NCBI GenBank assembly: GCA_017548245.1 | Contig: JAFYMU010000026.1 | Coordinates: 1 to 5,905 of the forward strand | Direction of reading: 5' to 3' | DNA length: 5,905 nucleotides | DNA from: Kiritimatiellia bacterium | GTDB lineage: Bacteria; Verrucomicrobiota; Kiritimatiellia; RFP12; DVOR01 | Part shown: piece by piece, positions 5,780 through 5,905 of the stretch | Numbering within the stretch: the first letter of the stretch is position 1 | How the letters are laid out: the number at the start of each line of letters is the position of its first letter | The notes under the pieces: generated by a model | What the model saw: the letters and a program-made list of their open reading frames with translations, nothing else | Told to the model about the DNA's origin: nothing | Databases searched by the model: none | Position numbers and translations under genes: made by a program

Positions 5780-5905
5780 TCAGCATTCAACGGGCTTGGA
5801 GAGGAGAGTCGTGGTGGTGTTGCCTTTGTGTATGCGGAGGCCGACGTGGAAGGTGTTGGCTTGGGGGAGGTTCGCACGATTGAGGCTAAAGACGGCCTTG
5901 TGGTC
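5780..5905 (-). CDS. C-terminal end of an unidentified protein (5' part beyond window)
   Basis: Reading in from the right edge, one frame gives 41 residues and a TGA stop at 5782-5780. The peptide contains FSLNRANLPQANTFHVGLR followed by a Thr-rich KGNTTTTLLSKPVEC. The alternation of hydrophobic and polar residues suggests the last β-strands of a sandwich-type, perhaps exported, domain; too little is visible to name a family. Being coding is supported by the strand shared with all other genes and by protein-like composition, since its frame cannot be tested further. It may belong to the same surface module as the EF-hand gene downstream, but 249 bases separate them. Confidence 0.55.
   Translation of the reverse strand, partial: DHKAVFSLNRANLPQANTFHVGLRIHKGNTTTTLLSKPVEC

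Noticed and set aside
5586..5786. Minus-strand frame of 66 codons whose ATG overlaps the stop of the partial upstream gene
   Set aside because: The start overlap would allow translational coupling, but the product has no recognisable domain, the length is reachable by chance, and it ends in the inverted repeat. Left out without conservation evidence.

Overview
All recognisable genes in this window lie on the minus strand. Two are core bacterial genes, pyrH (UMP kinase) and frr (ribosome recycling factor). The other four products are unfamiliar, and at least two of them look exported. The lipoprotein signal and the aromatic β-type repeats of the largest protein suggest a diderm bacterium. From memory, alternating short 'TIKLK' and 'ARIEL' motifs on an Ala/Pro-rich linker, and large lipoproteins rich in 'FPFY' and 'FGLLGFLYRY' patches, recall uncharacterised proteins of the PVC group (Lentisphaerota/Kiritimatiellota/Verrucomicrobiota). 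That placement is an inference and is moderately to weakly supported.

Layout in the direction of transcription, from high to low coordinates. (1) 5905-5780: the last 41 codons of a gene that enters from outside the window. (2) 5779-5531: 249 bases without a convincing gene, holding several short hairpins and a perfect 9-bp inverted repeat at 5595-5624 that overlaps a weak promoter-like sequence. (3) 5530-5261: a small, probably secreted protein of about 89 residues ending in a textbook single EF-hand/dockerin-type calcium loop. (4) 5215-2108: a 1035-residue lipoprotein built largely of aromatic β-type repeats, 45 bases downstream of the EF-hand gene and probably co-transcribed with it. (5) 2107-1936: an intergenic region with a good sigma-70-type promoter for pyrH. 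(6) 1935-1222 pyrH, 1165-602 frr, and from 545 off the left edge an Ala/Pro-rich protein with alternating short motifs. The last three are separated by 56-base gaps, have their own ribosome binding sites, and look like one operon.

The pyrH-frr pair supplies UDP for nucleotide, RNA and envelope precursor synthesis and recycles ribosomes after termination. In many bacteria the pair follows rpsB-tsf. Here it has its own promoter and is preceded by an envelope lipoprotein instead. The upstream pair (EF-hand protein plus giant lipoprotein) looks like a cell-surface module of unknown function and is the most unusual content of the window, together with the modular protein after frr. I found no tRNA, rRNA, CRISPR array, insertion sequence or convincing Rho-independent terminator.
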